Positions 8,701 through 19,100 of a stretch of DNA of 64,000 bases are shown here, in pieces. The notes under the pieces are model-generated. The model made no database searches. It saw only the letters and a list, made by a program, of their open reading frames with translations, and was not told the DNA's origin. This stretch comes from CAIRDP01 sp037134895 (lineage in GTDB: Bacteria; Bacteroidota; Bacteroidia; Bacteroidales; FEN-979): positions 1 to 64,000 of the forward strand of contig JBAXLI010000010.1 in NCBI GenBank assembly GCA_037134895.1, in the 5' to 3' direction. Every line of letters starts with the position of its first letter. Position 1 is the first letter of the stretch. Made by a program: the position numbers and the translations under genes.

Positions 8701-10731
8701 GCCATTTCAAACACCGATCTGGTTTCCCACCTGGCGACCTATACCGTCACCCCTTCTATTGCGAACTGTACAGGAACATCCACCTCTTATAATGTCCAGG
8801 TCAACCCCAGTCCCACTGTTACCAACTCCCCACTTTCCCAGCAGATTTGTTCAGGAACTTCAAGCACCGAAGTGGTCCTTACGGCCAACGTCAGCCCCAC
8901 CACCTTCACCTGGACCGCTACCGCTTCTTCTGGAACGGTCTCCAACTTCCAAACTTCCGGCACAGCGACGATCCCTATACAAACCATAACCAATTCATCC
9001 TCTGCTCAAGGGTTTGTCAATTATCACATTATACCTTCTTCACAGAGTGGAATGGCCTGTCCCGGAGCTGCTGCCGATTACAAAATTTATGTCAACCCGC
9101 TACCCTCTCCATTGATCAGCGGTCCCCAGCAGGTATGCTACAACCAAAGCGGGTCGATTTATTCAACACCGGCAGTTGCCAATCATGATTATATCTGGAC
9201 TGTTACTTCGGCTATCAGCTTTACGGGGAACCACACGAACACGATTAATATTGACTGGGGCCCCGGGCCTTCAGGTACTGTTCAACTTACCGAGATCGAC
9301 CAGAATTTCACAACGAACTGCAGCACAACAACTCCTGTTTATAATGTCATTATCAATCCTGCTCCATCTCCCGTAATCACAGGTCCTTCAAGTCCGTGCG
9401 GCCAAACCACCCAGGTGTTTACCGTCGGGTCAGCCCAGGCAAACCATACATATTTATGGACAGTAACCGGAGGGGCCCCGGTAACAGGGACTAATCCAGC
9501 CATCACAGTAACCTGGGGGAACACCAACCCTGTGAGCATAGATATTGTGGAATCGATCACATACGCTCCCGGGGTTGTTTGTACTGCCCATGCACCAGCA
9601 TTTCCTGTAAACCTGGTCCTTATCCCTGATGCGGCCGGTGCTATCACTGGTCCGGCTACATCCTGCCTAACGTTGACGAAAACATATACAGTAGGGCCGA
9701 TCAGCAATTCCGATAGTTATACCTGGTGGTATAATCCCGGGACCGGAGTAACGATCGTCAACAACGGGGCCAGTGCAGATCTTACATTTGGTCTGACAGC
9801 AGGAAGCGGAAGTCTCTTCGTTCAGGGCAATAAGACAGGATGCGCTTCTGGCCCTGTATCGCCTGCCTATGCTATTACGCTTTATCCCCAGCCTTATGTC
9901 GACCTCAGGACATGCAACGATATCAAGACAACATCCACTGCACGGCCGTTCAGCCTCAGGGGTGGTGTTCCTTCGGGCGGAAAGTATTACATCGATGCAA
10001 CCCTTTCAGCTGCAGGTATCTTCAACCCCGCTGTGCTTTCGACCACCGTGCATAATATTACTTATGTTTATACCGACTTTCGTGGCTGTATCAACACTTC
10101 CATCCCCGTGACTATTACGATCAGCACGGGAAGCAGCCTGCTCAGCTGTCCGAGTACCTTTACCGATGTAAGGGACAATAAAACCTACCGTGCATTCAAT
10201 ATGGGAACAAGATGCTGGATGCTCGATAACCTGACCTATGGAGCTTCTCTGACACCTACCGATGTCCCCCAGCGGGATAACTGCACTCCTGAAAAATATT
10301 GTCTGAGCACTGATCCAACCTGCACTGTGTACGGCGGCTTGTATCAATGGGATGAGATTATGCAATACCAGGTTCCGGGCCCCGGACAATACGTGCAGGG
10401 CCTTTGTCCGCCCGAATGGCATGTCCCCACCTCCGCCGAATGGCAACTTCTTATCGATGGCCAAGTGAATTCCGGGAACGGGATTGCAGGCTCTGATCTT
10501 AAAGACCCTGTCCCGACACACGGTTTCCGTGGCCTGCTTGATGGCATTTACTACCAGAATACCTTGTGGGATTTCACAACAGGCACACTTACTGCAACCA
10601 TGTTCTGGACTTCTACAGATTCAGGAAATACAAGAGCTGTTGCAAGGGGACTGAACAGTTACAACCCAAGCGTTTCAAAATATTTTTCCGGGAGATCAAA
10701 TGCATTTCCCGTCCGATGCGTCAAAGACTAG
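5728..10731 (+). CDS. Giant secreted protein, unique head, Ig-like and PKD-like stalk, C-terminal FISUMP domain
   Basis: A 1667-residue protein with an N-terminal hydrophobic stretch that looks like a signal peptide (MVLQCLAKRLLFLCTICYWL). The head (about 25-460) is not one I recognise. Then come two Ig-like units of the CHU_C-associated type (WYxxATGG, TTFYAEAVN; about 470-640), a series of PKD-like domains of the Bacteroidota type (ICSGxx...TWT...YTITP; about 640-1430) and a complete FISUMP domain from about 1471 to the end (RCWMLDNL, NCTPEKYC, GLYQWDEIM, GLCPPEWHVP, FPVRCVKD). No type IX sorting tail follows, so the FISUMP domain is the true C terminus. Probably a cell-surface or secreted binding protein. 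It has its own promoter-like box and is the second member of the tandem family. Confidence 0.88.
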   Translation: MVLQCLAKRLLFLCTICYWLIPFDSFSEGTKEVCPTSSTYGALSIDATYTQFATYNATANFRLYINISNYNETILFGLHRSGGNNRNYQLKDPSGTVVKTGLCPNTVADSGYISNYGQAVVGPFFTSGGYHPLKYQVLTGSPLGDYYIEFSGSIDFDLFDFQVVTGANPIAIPSDAIYGRVFSKSWQFYANLGPFEPFSGNFYVYSDDQITTSCNYNGAHVGRFTMFCNQYGCLNTGNFSSDRQSKNNNTSTSFPGIAQYKVFLNNPDPLIYADGVYGAMIGAPTYPYMDNDPNFPICSGRKIIYVDVNKEGNVDILVTFPYGSPGTDVHLYSIVVPGVNEILWNGLDGTGTIVPDGTLVTLQITYVNGLTNLPLWDIERNPNGFTISLIRPINPGGENPKTYWDDSQLNGCPNPKTTNLTGCLPATTGCHIWEPNGPDCHDKMINTWWYSASSSKASITSNQIVTPPPPVINGNFDRCGAGIVNLIALVLNGEVVRWYTQATGGTPIGESNSGAPFAQTLSAVGTYTFYAEAYNPTPPYFCTSATRTPIDVHAIVIPSPPTELNPPFYNCGPGSVVMNVQSLSNIRVDWYDAATGGNLLGTGNSFSTPSISVTTTFYAEAVNTTYPTLCNSTSRTPIVAEIREIPVFNTAPITPVCSGTQLAIALGSTPSGSDFTWSAISNPAGAIIQFTNNQATPTNSITDAPVNTISNDASVIYTIIPHLNGCNGSSADYSVTVYPVPHLTNNPPLSRTICSGATAGINLVSDVSGTTFTWTNAVTIPPVTINNPSVQPGILINDQLSNSGTADAEITYTITPSANHCDGPHQDYTVTVHPVPHLTNAVMTKTICSGVNAAINLDYDVTNTSFSWTSVVTSGAVNITNPSTQPGLLIDDNLANPGIIIGVITYSITPQANNCNGPIRDYSVSVNPVPVANSISNQIICSGVNTAIVPLFSNVTALPVDYTWTVTCETGIPVCPPTGTATGPNPAIPQVAISNTDLVSHLATYTVTPSIANCTGTSTSYNVQVNPSPTVTNSPLSQQICSGTSSTEVVLTANVSPTTFTWTATASSGTVSNFQTSGTATIPIQTITNSSSAQGFVNYHIIPSSQSGMACPGAAADYKIYVNPLPSPLISGPQQVCYNQSGSIYSTPAVANHDYIWTVTSAISFTGNHTNTINIDWGPGPSGTVQLTEIDQNFTTNCSTTTPVYNVIINPAPSPVITGPSSPCGQTTQVFTVGSAQANHTYLWTVTGGAPVTGTNPAITVTWGNTNPVSIDIVESITYAPGVVCTAHAPAFPVNLVLIPDAAGAITGPATSCLTLTKTYTVGPISNSDSYTWWYNPGTGVTIVNNGASADLTFGLTAGSGSLFVQGNKTGCASGPVSPAYAITLYPQPYVDLRTCNDIKTTSTARPFSLRGGVPSGGKYYIDATLSAAGIFNPAVLSTTVHNITYVYTDFRGCINTSIPVTITISTGSSLLSCPSTFTDVRDNKTYRAFNMGTRCWMLDNLTYGASLTPTDVPQRDNCTPEKYCLSTDPTCTVYGGLYQWDEIMQYQVPGPGQYVQGLCPPEWHVPTSAEWQLLIDGQVNSGNGIAGSDLKDPVPTHGFRGLLDGIYYQNTLWDFTTGTLTATMFWTSTDSGNTRAVARGLNSYNPSVSKYFSGRSNAFPVRCVKD

Positions 10732-10833
10732 TTCAACCATATTGTGAAAATTTCTGCTCGAGGCAGGATCAGTTTCACAAACCCTAAAAACAAGGGATGG
10801 ACTATTTTCACGCCTTTTACAATACCCAATACA

Positions 10834-11047
10834 AACAATGCTGTTCCCCAAAATGCAATATTTGCACCCTACTAGTGCTGGAACACTTCGTCGGGAAGGC
10901 ATTTCCCCACGAGCTCCGAATGGCAGGCCCTGCATAAAAGTTACAAACAAAGTTTTTGCCCGTGGCTTCAACACCCCGAACACCAGTACGTCATTGTATT
11001 CATCCAGCCCCGCCAATGCTTTTCCCGTTCGTTGCGTGAAAGACTGA
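10834..11047 (+). pseudogene. Decayed FISUMP-family gene remnant
   Basis: Bases 10834-10875 encode NNAVPQNAIFAPY then a stop, close to DIPKNAIFAPW in the head of the next gene. Bases from about 10900 encode, in another frame, HFPTSSEWQALH, matching WHVPTSAEWQLL of FISUMP. The frame from 10838 ends with ARGFNTPNTSTSLYSSSP and FPVRCVKD, matching FISUMP ends. So this looks like an N-terminal scrap joined to a C-terminal scrap with the middle deleted and frames broken. It is not a working gene. Confidence 0.7.
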
Positions 11048-11097
11048 ACTCCCTGATAATAAAGGAAGTCTTTCAATCTACTTAAATTATTTTTTCC

Positions 11098-11105
11098 TAC
11101 TTTTG
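11098..11105 (+). promoter_or_regulatory. -7 box TACTTTTG
   Basis: Matches TAnnTTTG, 75 bases before the ATG at 11181, following the remnant gene. Confidence 0.5.
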
Positions 11106-11180
11106 CAAATCGATTGTTAGGTCATGCAACCAATCGGGGATTTTCTTGTCTTTTACATAAATCAGGTACATAAAGAATAG

Positions 11181-14100
11181 ATGCAACTCAGGATATATCT
11201 CGCTTTTCTTCTTCTGCTTTTTTTTGAAATTTCTTCGCGTGCGCAATCTTCCTGTGTGAATATCGCACCGGTACCGCCTATTTGCCAGGGAGGATCGGCT
11301 CTTTTAAAGGCAACCCTGGCGACAGGATGCTTTAACGGCTCGAATTCTTATACTTTCGCTGTTCAGCCTGCATATACTCCTGAGCCGTTTACAGGTGGCA
11401 CAGCAGTAGACCCATCATTTACAAATTGTACAACCGGAGGAAATCATGACGATTGCTGGGCGGGTCCCTTTGATATCGGCTTCCAGTTCTGCTTTTTCAA
11501 TCATTTATATTCGCAGTTCTGGGTAGGTTCCAATGGCTGGATAAGTTTCTCAGGGCCCCCTAATACCAGTTCCCCATCCTGGTGTACATACACATCTACA
11601 ATCATCCCAAATGCAGGGGCAGATATTCCCAAAAATGCAATTTTTGCTCCCTGGGAAGATTGGTTTCCTTCTCTCCCAACCGGTACACAAAATGTTTTTT
11701 ACTACACATCCGGTGTTACGCCAAATATGAAACTTGTCGTTTACTGGATCAACTGCAGGCTTTTCTCATGTAGTAGCAATCCAGCCATACAAGGCACTTT
11801 TCAGATCGTTCTTAATGAACAGGGTGGTGTGATCGATAATCACATACAGGAAAAACCTGCATGCTTCAATTATAACGCCACCCAGGGGGTCCAGAATATT
11901 GACGGAACCATCGCCTTTACAGCAACGGGCAGGAACAATACTCAATGGATTGCAAGTAACGAAAGTACCAGATTCACACCCAGCGGTGTGACCTGGTATG
12001 AAGGTGCATATCCGGGAGGGCCTATCGCAGGTTACGGATCGGAGATTACTGTAACGCCTGCCGTCACTACGACATATTTTTGCGAAGTTGAGACTTGTAA
12101 TAATACTCCCGAAGTTCAACAGGTAACTGTAATTGTGTTGCCTCACCCTACTATTACCGGAGCTGCCGATGTATGTGATGGAGCAACAACTGCTTATGCA
12201 ACCGAAGCAGGTATGACAAATTATGTCTGGGCTGTAGTGGGAGGCACCATCACTTCAGGAGGAACGGGGAATCATTCTGCCACAGTATTATGGAATGTGC
12301 CGACTGGAGTGCATACTATTTCGGTTAATTATGATGATCCTGTATCAGGATGTATCGGGCTGACTCCAACGTTAAAAACAATTTATTATCATATTCCTGC
12401 TACTCCTGTAATCAGCGGATCAAGCGATCCCTGTCAGAATGCGCCAGGTTATGTTTACACCACTCTGGCAGGAAATGCTAATTATCAATGGGTTGTTTCG
12501 CCAAACGGTGTGGTCACCGGGGGAGGGACGATAACCGATAATACGGTTACAGTAACATGGCCCACAGCAAGTGCAGGATCAGTGAGTGTAAATTATATGG
12601 ATATATATGGTTGTACATCTGCAACACCAGGCGTACTGAATATTTTTCCCAGGGTTGTCCCTGTTCTGACCACAGCTAATCCGCAGATGGTATGCACCGG
12701 CTCAACAATAAATATTACACTGACTTCAAATAATCCCGATCCTAGGGTTGCATATTCCTGGCCTGAGCCTCTTTGTGTAAACATAGCCTCAGGTTGTCCC
12801 ATGACCGGAGGTACCGATAATTTTATCAACCTTTCGCCGGTTTTATCAGGTTCAGCCGCGGGTACTATAACTTTTGCAATAACACCATCTTTGCTTAGCT
12901 GTCTTGGCCCTGTTGCTAACTTTATCGTCAATGTTAATCCCCTGCCTTCACCTACTTTGAATGGGATTACAGACGTCTGTCTTAATTCCACCGGAAATAT
13001 TTACACCACAGAGGCCGGGATGACAAATTACAACTGGATCGTGAACGGAGGCAGCGTCACTTCGGGCGGAGGCCCTGCTGATAATACTGTGACAGTGACC
13101 TGGAATTCTGCCGGTCCACAAGCGGTCAGGGTTAATTACAATGATCCCGTCACCGGTTGCACCGGGGTTTCTCCTACAACTTCCAATATCACCGTCCACT
13201 CTTTGCCCATACCTTCTTTCACTGCAGGTCCCACGGGGGTCTGCCTTGGGATACCAGGACATGTCTATACTACTGAAGCCGGGATGACAGGGTATGTGTG
13301 GAATGTCACCGGAGGGTCAATCACTGCTGGTGGAACTGCCACCTCCAACTCAGCCACCGTCACCTGGAATACGGCAGGAACCGGCACCATCAGCGTAAAC
13401 TATACCGATGCCAACGGCTGTACTGCAGCCTCTGCAACAGCTTTGCCGGTCACGGTCAATCCGCTGCCCGCTCCCAACATCATCGGCAGCGCCGTGGTAT
13501 GCAACCACAGCACAGGCAATGTATATACTACTGAAGGCGGAAAAACAGCATACATCTGGACTATCACCGGGGGGACCATCACCCTGGGAGGCACTCCCAC
13601 CGACAATACCGCCACCGTCACCTGGAACACGGCCGGGGCACAGAGTATTTCTGTTAATTATCTGGATGGCAACAGCTGTACCGCCGTCAGCCCGACGACA
13701 TATAACGTCACCGTCAACCCCTTGCCGATTCCCTCGTTCACCGGGGGAGACAATGCCGTTTGCATCGGTACGCCGGGGCATGTGTATACCACCAATGCCG
13801 GCAAAGCAAATTATGCCTGGAGCATCGTGGGAGGAATGATTACCTCGGGAGGCAGTGGTACAGATAACACCGCCACCGTCACCTGGAACACCCTGGGTGC
13901 ACAGAGCATCTCGGTAAACTATGCCGATCCCGTCACTCTCTGTTCCGCACTTGCCCCGACTCCTTTTACCGTCACCGTAAATTCCCTGCCTAGCCCCACC
14001 ATCTCCGGGACTACAGCGGTATGCAACAACTCATCCCATGTCTATACCACCGAAGCCGGTATGACTGGCTATGTGTGGACTATCACCGGAGGGTCGATCA

Positions 14101-16118
14101 CCTCAGGCGGAACAGCTACATCCAACTCGGCCACCGTGACCTGGAACACCGCCGGTCCAGGGACCATCAGCGTCAACTACCTTAACCAGTTCTCCTGTAC
14201 CGCCCTCACTCCTACCTCCTATGCCGTCACCGTCAACGCCCTGCCTGTACCCACTGTCACCGGTCCGGGTGCCATGTGCCTGAACAACCCGGCAACCTAT
14301 TCCACTGAAACTTCCATGACCGGATACACCTGGACTGTCACCGGGGGAACCATTACCGCCGGCCCAGGAACCAATACTGTGGATATCCTCTGGAACACCC
14401 TCGGCAACCATCCCGTGACCGTCACCTATATTGATGCCAACGGATGTACCCCTACAATGCCTACAACTTATACCGTGCAGGTGAACAACCTGCCCGTGCC
14501 TGCTCTCAACGGACCCGCTGCAGCCTGCCTGGGCTTCAGCTCTACCTATACCACCGATGCCGGGCTTTCGAACTATGTATGGCATGTCTCGGCCGGGGGA
14601 ACTATCGTAGGCCCGGCAAATACCAGCAGCATCACCGTGCTCTGGAGTGCAACCGGGGCACAGACCGTGGACGTGAACTACACTGTGGGTACAGGATGTA
14701 CCGCTGCTTCGCCTACCTTGAAAAACATCACCGTCTATCCCAGTCCTTCGCCTGTGATCACCGGGCTGGCTTCGCCCTGCGGGCAAACCATACAGACCTA
14801 TACCATTGGCGCTTCCCAGGCTAACCATGCTTACAACTGGACCGTCAGCGGAGGTACGCCAACTTCAGGCACCGCTTCTTCGATCACCGTCACCTGGGGT
14901 AACGCCAACCCCGCGACCATCTCTATGACCGAAGCCATCACCTATGCCCCGGGCGTTGTCTGCTCGAGCACCGCTCCAACCTTCTCCATCGCCCTGGGGA
15001 TCATCCCCGATGCAGCCACCGCCATCACTGGTTCTCCAAACGTTTGCCAGGGATGGACCAGGTCCTACTCGGTAAGCCCCATTGCCAATGCCGACAGCTA
15101 TTCCTGGTGGTATGTCCCCTCTACCGGCGTGACCATCGGTAACTCCGGGCCCAACGCTTCCATCACCTTCGACCTTACTGCATCCGCAGGGAACCTCTTT
15201 GTGAAAGGAAACAAAACAGGTTGTGCCTCAGGGTCTGCTTCACCCCCATATGCCATCGGCGTGCATCCTGCTCCCTATGTCTCCATCACTGCCTGCAACG
15301 ATCCTAAAACCACTTCCACTTCCAGGCCTTTTGCCCTCAAAGGAGGAGTACCCCCCGGGGCCGGCGGACAGTACCTCCTCGACGGCATCCCTGTCAGCGG
15401 AGGCATGCTTGATCCTTCAACCCTCTCCACTACTACCCACCTGATATCCTATACCTATATGGATGTAAACACCTGCGTGAACACCTCCTCCTCCGTGCCC
15501 ATCACCGTGGTGAACGGAAGCGTGCTCACAAGCTGTCCTACCAGCTTTACCGACCCAAGAGATAACAAAACATACCGGGCCTTATCCATGGGGACCCGCT
15601 GCTGGATGGTCGATAACCTCACCTACGGCACCATCCTATCCCCTTCGGATGTGCCCCAGCAGAACAACTGCACCCCTGAAAAATACTGCCTCACCTCCGA
15701 TCCTGCATGCTCCTCTTACGGAGGGCTCTATCAATGGGATGAACTTATGCAGTACCAGGTCCCTTCAGCCGGAGTGTACGTGCAGGGCCTTTGTCCGCCC
15801 GAATGGCATGTCCCCACCGCCGCCGAATGGCAACTGCTCATCGACGGCGCCACAAACCCGGGTAACGGACTCGCAGGTGCCGAACTTAAAGATCCCCTGC
15901 CTACGTTTGGCTTCAAGGCTCTTTTAAAAGGCATCTATTACCAGAATGCTCTCTGGGACTTTACCTCCGGCAGCCTTACCGCTACGATGTTCTGGACTGC
16001 GGCCCCCGCAGGGACCACCAGGGCGCTGGCCCGCGGACTGAATATCTACGAAACAAGCGTTTCAAAATATTATTCAGGAAGATCCAATGCATTTCCTGTG
16101 AGATGTGTGAAGGATTAA
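11181..16118 (+). CDS. Giant secreted protein, nidogen/lectin-like head, PKD repeats, C-terminal FISUMP domain
   Basis: A 1645-residue protein with a clear signal peptide (MQLRIYLAFLLLLFFEISSRAQ). The head (about 25-265; Cys-rich, with FDIGFQFCFFNHLYSQFWVGSNGW and IPKNAIFAPWEDW) has the look of a beta-sandwich lectin or nidogen-like domain. About twelve PKD-like units of 85-88 residues follow (YTTEAGMTxYxWxVxGGxIT...TVTWNTAG...VNYxDxxGC); those at 12950-14500 are very alike even at DNA level. A FISUMP domain fills about 1451-1645. The region just after the stop is a CAGGATR tract, and the next paralog starts 75 bases on, so the two may be cotranscribed. No catalytic motif is visible; surface binding is the likely role. 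Confidence 0.88.
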   Translation: MQLRIYLAFLLLLFFEISSRAQSSCVNIAPVPPICQGGSALLKATLATGCFNGSNSYTFAVQPAYTPEPFTGGTAVDPSFTNCTTGGNHDDCWAGPFDIGFQFCFFNHLYSQFWVGSNGWISFSGPPNTSSPSWCTYTSTIIPNAGADIPKNAIFAPWEDWFPSLPTGTQNVFYYTSGVTPNMKLVVYWINCRLFSCSSNPAIQGTFQIVLNEQGGVIDNHIQEKPACFNYNATQGVQNIDGTIAFTATGRNNTQWIASNESTRFTPSGVTWYEGAYPGGPIAGYGSEITVTPAVTTTYFCEVETCNNTPEVQQVTVIVLPHPTITGAADVCDGATTAYATEAGMTNYVWAVVGGTITSGGTGNHSATVLWNVPTGVHTISVNYDDPVSGCIGLTPTLKTIYYHIPATPVISGSSDPCQNAPGYVYTTLAGNANYQWVVSPNGVVTGGGTITDNTVTVTWPTASAGSVSVNYMDIYGCTSATPGVLNIFPRVVPVLTTANPQMVCTGSTINITLTSNNPDPRVAYSWPEPLCVNIASGCPMTGGTDNFINLSPVLSGSAAGTITFAITPSLLSCLGPVANFIVNVNPLPSPTLNGITDVCLNSTGNIYTTEAGMTNYNWIVNGGSVTSGGGPADNTVTVTWNSAGPQAVRVNYNDPVTGCTGVSPTTSNITVHSLPIPSFTAGPTGVCLGIPGHVYTTEAGMTGYVWNVTGGSITAGGTATSNSATVTWNTAGTGTISVNYTDANGCTAASATALPVTVNPLPAPNIIGSAVVCNHSTGNVYTTEGGKTAYIWTITGGTITLGGTPTDNTATVTWNTAGAQSISVNYLDGNSCTAVSPTTYNVTVNPLPIPSFTGGDNAVCIGTPGHVYTTNAGKANYAWSIVGGMITSGGSGTDNTATVTWNTLGAQSISVNYADPVTLCSALAPTPFTVTVNSLPSPTISGTTAVCNNSSHVYTTEAGMTGYVWTITGGSITSGGTATSNSATVTWNTAGPGTISVNYLNQFSCTALTPTSYAVTVNALPVPTVTGPGAMCLNNPATYSTETSMTGYTWTVTGGTITAGPGTNTVDILWNTLGNHPVTVTYIDANGCTPTMPTTYTVQVNNLPVPALNGPAAACLGFSSTYTTDAGLSNYVWHVSAGGTIVGPANTSSITVLWSATGAQTVDVNYTVGTGCTAASPTLKNITVYPSPSPVITGLASPCGQTIQTYTIGASQANHAYNWTVSGGTPTSGTASSITVTWGNANPATISMTEAITYAPGVVCSSTAPTFSIALGIIPDAATAITGSPNVCQGWTRSYSVSPIANADSYSWWYVPSTGVTIGNSGPNASITFDLTASAGNLFVKGNKTGCASGSASPPYAIGVHPAPYVSITACNDPKTTSTSRPFALKGGVPPGAGGQYLLDGIPVSGGMLDPSTLSTTTHLISYTYMDVNTCVNTSSSVPITVVNGSVLTSCPTSFTDPRDNKTYRALSMGTRCWMVDNLTYGTILSPSDVPQQNNCTPEKYCLTSDPACSSYGGLYQWDELMQYQVPSAGVYVQGLCPPEWHVPTAAEWQLLIDGATNPGNGLAGAELKDPLPTFGFKALLKGIYYQNALWDFTSGSLTATMFWTAAPAGTTRALARGLNIYETSVSKYYSGRSNAFPVRCVKD
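12950..14500 (+). repeat. Near-identical in-gene PKD repeats, 254-263 bp period
   Basis: Unit starts near 12950, 13213, 13469, 13731, 13994 and 14248. Words such as GCCACCGTCACCTGGAA recur at the same place in several units, and codon choice is shared between them, which points to recent duplication or gene conversion. Slippage could change stalk length without breaking the frame. Confidence 0.8.
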
Positions 16119-16176
16119 AGCAGGATCCAGGATACAGGATACAAGATACAGGATGCAGGATGCAAGATGCGGGATG
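16119..16176. repeat. Heptanucleotide tract, CAGGATR family
   Basis: Eight degenerate heptamers (CAGGATC, CAGGATA, CAAGATA, CAGGATG, CGGGATG) begin 2 bases after the stop of the preceding gene and run almost to the GTG start of the next. Confidence 0.85.
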
Positions 16177-16192
16177 AAGTAAACAGAATCAG

Positions 16193-19100
16193 GTGAAATC
16201 TTATAGAATATATTTCTTCTGTATATTACTGGGTACCTGGTATTCCGGACAGGAAGTCGTCGCCCAGCTGACGGTCACACCGGGCAACACTATCACCATG
16301 ACTCCCCAGCAGTTTGTCCAGACATACCTGGTTGGGGCGGGGGTTACAATCTCAAATGCAACGTTTAATGGTTCGTCAGATCCGCTGAATATCCTGATGA
16401 CAGTTCCGGGTTCCACCGAAAACCAGCAGATAGGAAATTTCACTACCGCCGGCAGCGTGACAACCCAGCTTACTTTTACCGGCGGCGTGATTCTTTCATC
16501 AGGGAAAGTAGTTTCGGCCATAGCCCCTCCAAATTTTGCAAGCACCGATACTTACGGACCAACCAGCGATCCGGATCTTGCAAAAATTGCCAACGTTACA
16601 AATCCTGCCTCGGTAAAAAACCAGGCAATCCTTGAATTTGATTTCGTTCCCCAGACAGACCTGATGAACTTCAGGTATGAGTTTGCTTCAGAGGAGTTCG
16701 ACGGTTATTGCAGCGGCTTTAATGACGCATTCGGGTTTTTCCTGAGTGGTCCCGGGATTGCAGGTGGAATGGGGTATCTCAACGATGCAGTAAATATCGC
16801 CCTCCTGCCTGGTTCAACACTTCCTGTGACCATAAGTAATGTATGCGCCAACAAACCTGAATATTCATGGTGGAACGTACCTGAAAAAGACGTCGCCTAT
16901 AACAGGTTCACTTTCGTTTTCAATGCCACCCACAGCGTTACCTGCCTGCAGACCTATCATATTAAACTTGCCATCTGTGACGTAACCGACGGCATTTACG
17001 ATTCAGGCGTTTTTCTTGAACAGAACAGCTTTTCAAGCACAGGTATCCTTATCAACACCTCCTTTTCCAACCCGCTTAGCGGACAAAACGCGATTGAAGG
17101 CTGCAGCAATGCAATTCTTGTTTTCTCCATTCCCACTCCCCAGGCAACAGATTTTGTGATCAACCTGGCCATCAACCCGGCAGGTACCGCCACCCAGGCC
17201 GACTTTCTGCCGAACCCTTTACCCGCGTCCATCATAATTCCTGCCGGCGCCACACAGTCAACACCACTGGTCATTCAACCCCTCGCCGATGGAATACCCG
17301 AAGGAGTTGAAACCCTGATCCTGGATGCATCCCATACAACCTGCGGCATTACAAGTACGGCATCGGTGACAATAAACATTTTGGACCATCCACCCCTGGT
17401 TGTGAGCATCAACCCTGCTCCGCCAGGGCTGATCTGCGACAACACCCCGGTAAACCTTAGCGCCAATGTGAGCGGAGGGTATCCAGGCTATTCCTATCTA
17501 TGGCCCGGCGGACTAACAACGAATCCGGCCAATGTCATCGCCTCCGCGTTAAATCCGGTAGTCACCTTAACTGTTTCAGATGTTTGCGGAGCTGTTACAA
17601 CTGAAAACCTCACACTGGTTGTGACTGCCCTCCCTGCCGCAGCAGGGACCATCACCGGTGAGGCCAGCATATGCCAGCCCTCGGCCGGACTGGCCTATCA
17701 CGTTGACCCTATTGCAGGTGCCACGGGATACACATGGCGGGTGCCGCTTGGAGTTACGGCTCCGCCTATCCCGGCTGGTAATGATATCACCCTCGATTTC
17801 GGAGCAACTGCAAACTCAGGTGATATACAAGTCAAGGGTACAAATGCCTGCGGATCAGGGGCTGAGTCAAGCATGCATGTAATCCTTCATCCTCATCCGC
17901 TACCTACGATACAATCTTCACTAACCAGTGCATGCATCGGGATCCCGGTAACCTATACCACAGAAGCCGGCATGAGCAACTACCTGTGGAGTTATACTGC
18001 AGCTTCAGCAATGCTTGTTTCAGGAGGAACTACTGCGGATAATACAATAACCCTGAGCTGGACTGCCATCGGTACAACCACCCTGAGTGTCAATTATACT
18101 GATGCATACAACTGTTCTGCCCTGAGTCCTGCTTCATTGCCAGTCACTGTTTCAGGACTTCCAAGCCCGGTAATCTCAGGCAGCCAGGTATTCTGCGCAG
18201 GCACCACAGCTGTCCCATATACCACTGATGCCGGGATGAACAATTACACCTGGACCGTTTCTCCCGGGAACATGGTAAATCCAACAGGGAGTTCCTGTAC
18301 GGTGGATTGGCTGATTGCCGGAAGCCAGTGGGTGAAGGTAATCTATACCGACCCGCTTACAGGGTGTTCTTCCAGTGCGTTGAATCCCGGACTGGCAGTG
18401 ACCGTTCATGCCCTGCCGGTTCCTTCTGTCACAGGACCATCAGCAGGATGCCAGAGCCTCACACTTGGACCCTTCACCACCGAAGCCGGGAAAGCAGGCT
18501 ATGTATGGGATCCGGGTGGAGGAACAATCACAGCAGGCTCAGGCCCGTATGAAGTGTTTATCAGCTGGAACACACCGGGGATAAAACAAGTTTCTGTGGG
18601 TTATACAGATGCAAACAATTGCACCGGCATGTCAGCAACCCATTCTGTAACAGTAAATGCCACCCCGGTGGTTACTTTCAGCAGTCCGGCAACAGCGTAT
18701 TGTCCGAACACACCCACCTTCGCCCTGACATTCGGGAGCCCGGCAGGAGGAGTTTATACAGGCACCGGCGTAAGCCTTGTCACAGGAACCTATTATTTCA
18801 ATCCCTCACTGGCCAACCTGGGCTCCAACCAAATAACATATACCTATACCAGTGCAGAAGGATGCCAGGCAGCGGCAAGCGGCGCCATCAACCTGAATCC
18901 CATACCCGACGTCCAGTTTACCCCAGCCCATTCATACCAGAGATGGTGTTCTAACGAACAGGTGAGCATTCTCCTCGGATCCTCTCTTGCGGGCTCCACG
19001 TTTGCCTGGACTGCCGCCGCAAACCCATCCGCCATAACACCTTCGTCAATAAGCAACGGCAGCGGAGACATCATCCAGGCATTCCAGAACTCAGGCAGCA

